From a virus: a DNA stretch of 20,782 nt. The translations under genes were made by a program, and so were the position numbers. Within the stretch, counting starts at the first letter, position 1. Every line of letters starts with the position of its first letter. This document shows positions 20,585 through 20,782 of the stretch, piece by piece. A model generated the notes under the pieces. It saw nothing but the letters and a program-made list of their open reading frames with translations. It did no database searches and was not told where the DNA came from. The stretch lies in IMG/VR virus record IMGVR_UViG_3300034374_001520, positions 1 through 20,782 of that record, one strand, 5' to 3'.

Positions 20585-20782
20585 ATGAAAAATCCAACAG
20601 AAATGCTAAAAGAGATTAAAAACCTTCTAGGCATTGAGCTTTCTGAGGAAATTAAAGAGCGAGAAGTTACTACTGAGCAAGTAGAGGCTAGCTCTGAGGT
20701 AAATCTAGCTCAAGCAAAACTAGAAAACGGAACAGTCCTTGAAGCTGAGGCTTTCGAGGCAGGCAATGAAGTCTTCATCATA
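20585..20782 (+). CDS. Scaffold-like head assembly protein (3'-truncated by the window edge)
   Basis: The visible 66 residues begin MKNPTEMLKEIKNLLGIELS, are strongly acidic and helical, and continue with AQAKLENGTVLEAEAFEAGN before the edge. KLENGTVLEAE.F..G.EVFI is a segment I associate with short scaffold or assembly proteins found next to the major capsid gene in flavobacterial phages. It is the first gene after the third CGTTATATA element. The major capsid gene should follow outside the window. Confidence 0.6.
   Translation, partial: MKNPTEMLKEIKNLLGIELSEEIKEREVTTEQVEASSEVNLAQAKLENGTVLEAEAFEAGNEVFII

Overview
This window is one continuous stretch of a tailed-phage genome. Every gene I can support lies on the + strand, packed with 1-16 nt overlaps (mostly ATGA or TAATG junctions). 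The likely host is a member of the Bacteroidota, probably a flavobacterium. The reasons are the low G+C content, the lack of recognisable Shine-Dalgarno sites, -7 boxes of the TAnnTTTG type ahead of early genes (1453-1460, 5149-5156), Bacteroidetes-style FN3-like repeats in a tail protein, and many small proteins that resemble those of flavobacterial phages. No integrase, repressor or RNA gene is visible, but the window is only part of a genome, so lifestyle cannot be decided. Family assignments are by reading motifs; no database search was possible.

Left to right. (1) 1-381: end of a holin-like gene. (2) 382-692: non-coding, with iteron-like TACTCTTAG repeats, inverted repeats and an A-rich tract; a candidate origin or control region. 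(3) 693-2345: early genes, including a NinG/HNH protein, an OB-like protein and a small SSB-like protein ending in DLPF, closed by a terminator at 2351-2376. (4) 2407-5125: a RecA/DnaB-like ATPase, a sigma-like factor, a PD-(D/E)XK nuclease, a MazG-like protein and several small proteins. (5) 5174-8348: an exonuclease VIII-like nuclease, a DUF6378-like protein, a thymidylate synthase-family enzyme with an Asp at the position that sets pyrimidine specificity, a GIY-YIG/MazG fusion, and a protein resembling DnaA domain IV. The last part of the nuclease through the fusion gene forms a very AT-rich island. (6) 8420-9896: terminase small and large subunits. (7) 9968-10221: two tiny genes, then a terminator. 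(8) 10315-18712: tail and neck genes, namely a tail assembly chaperone with a -1 frameshift product, completion and neck proteins, a tail protein, a 1343-residue tail protein with three FN3-like repeats, and a tape measure protein. (9) 18748-20548: XkdF-like prohead protease, two small proteins and a surface or decoration-like protein. (10) 20585-end: start of a scaffold-like gene; the major capsid gene is probably just outside the window.

The most notable observations are these. An undeclared -1 frameshift ORF (10797-11051) without any usable start codon follows a T9 slippery run. The 9-mer CGTTATATA sits exactly 12 nt before the ATG of the first gene of all three structural transcription units, unlike the TAnnTTTG boxes of early genes, and the phage encodes a sigma-like protein that could read it. 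The AT-rich cassette may make a modified cytosine. No portal gene is present between the terminase and the tail genes, so the head genes are split by the tail block.
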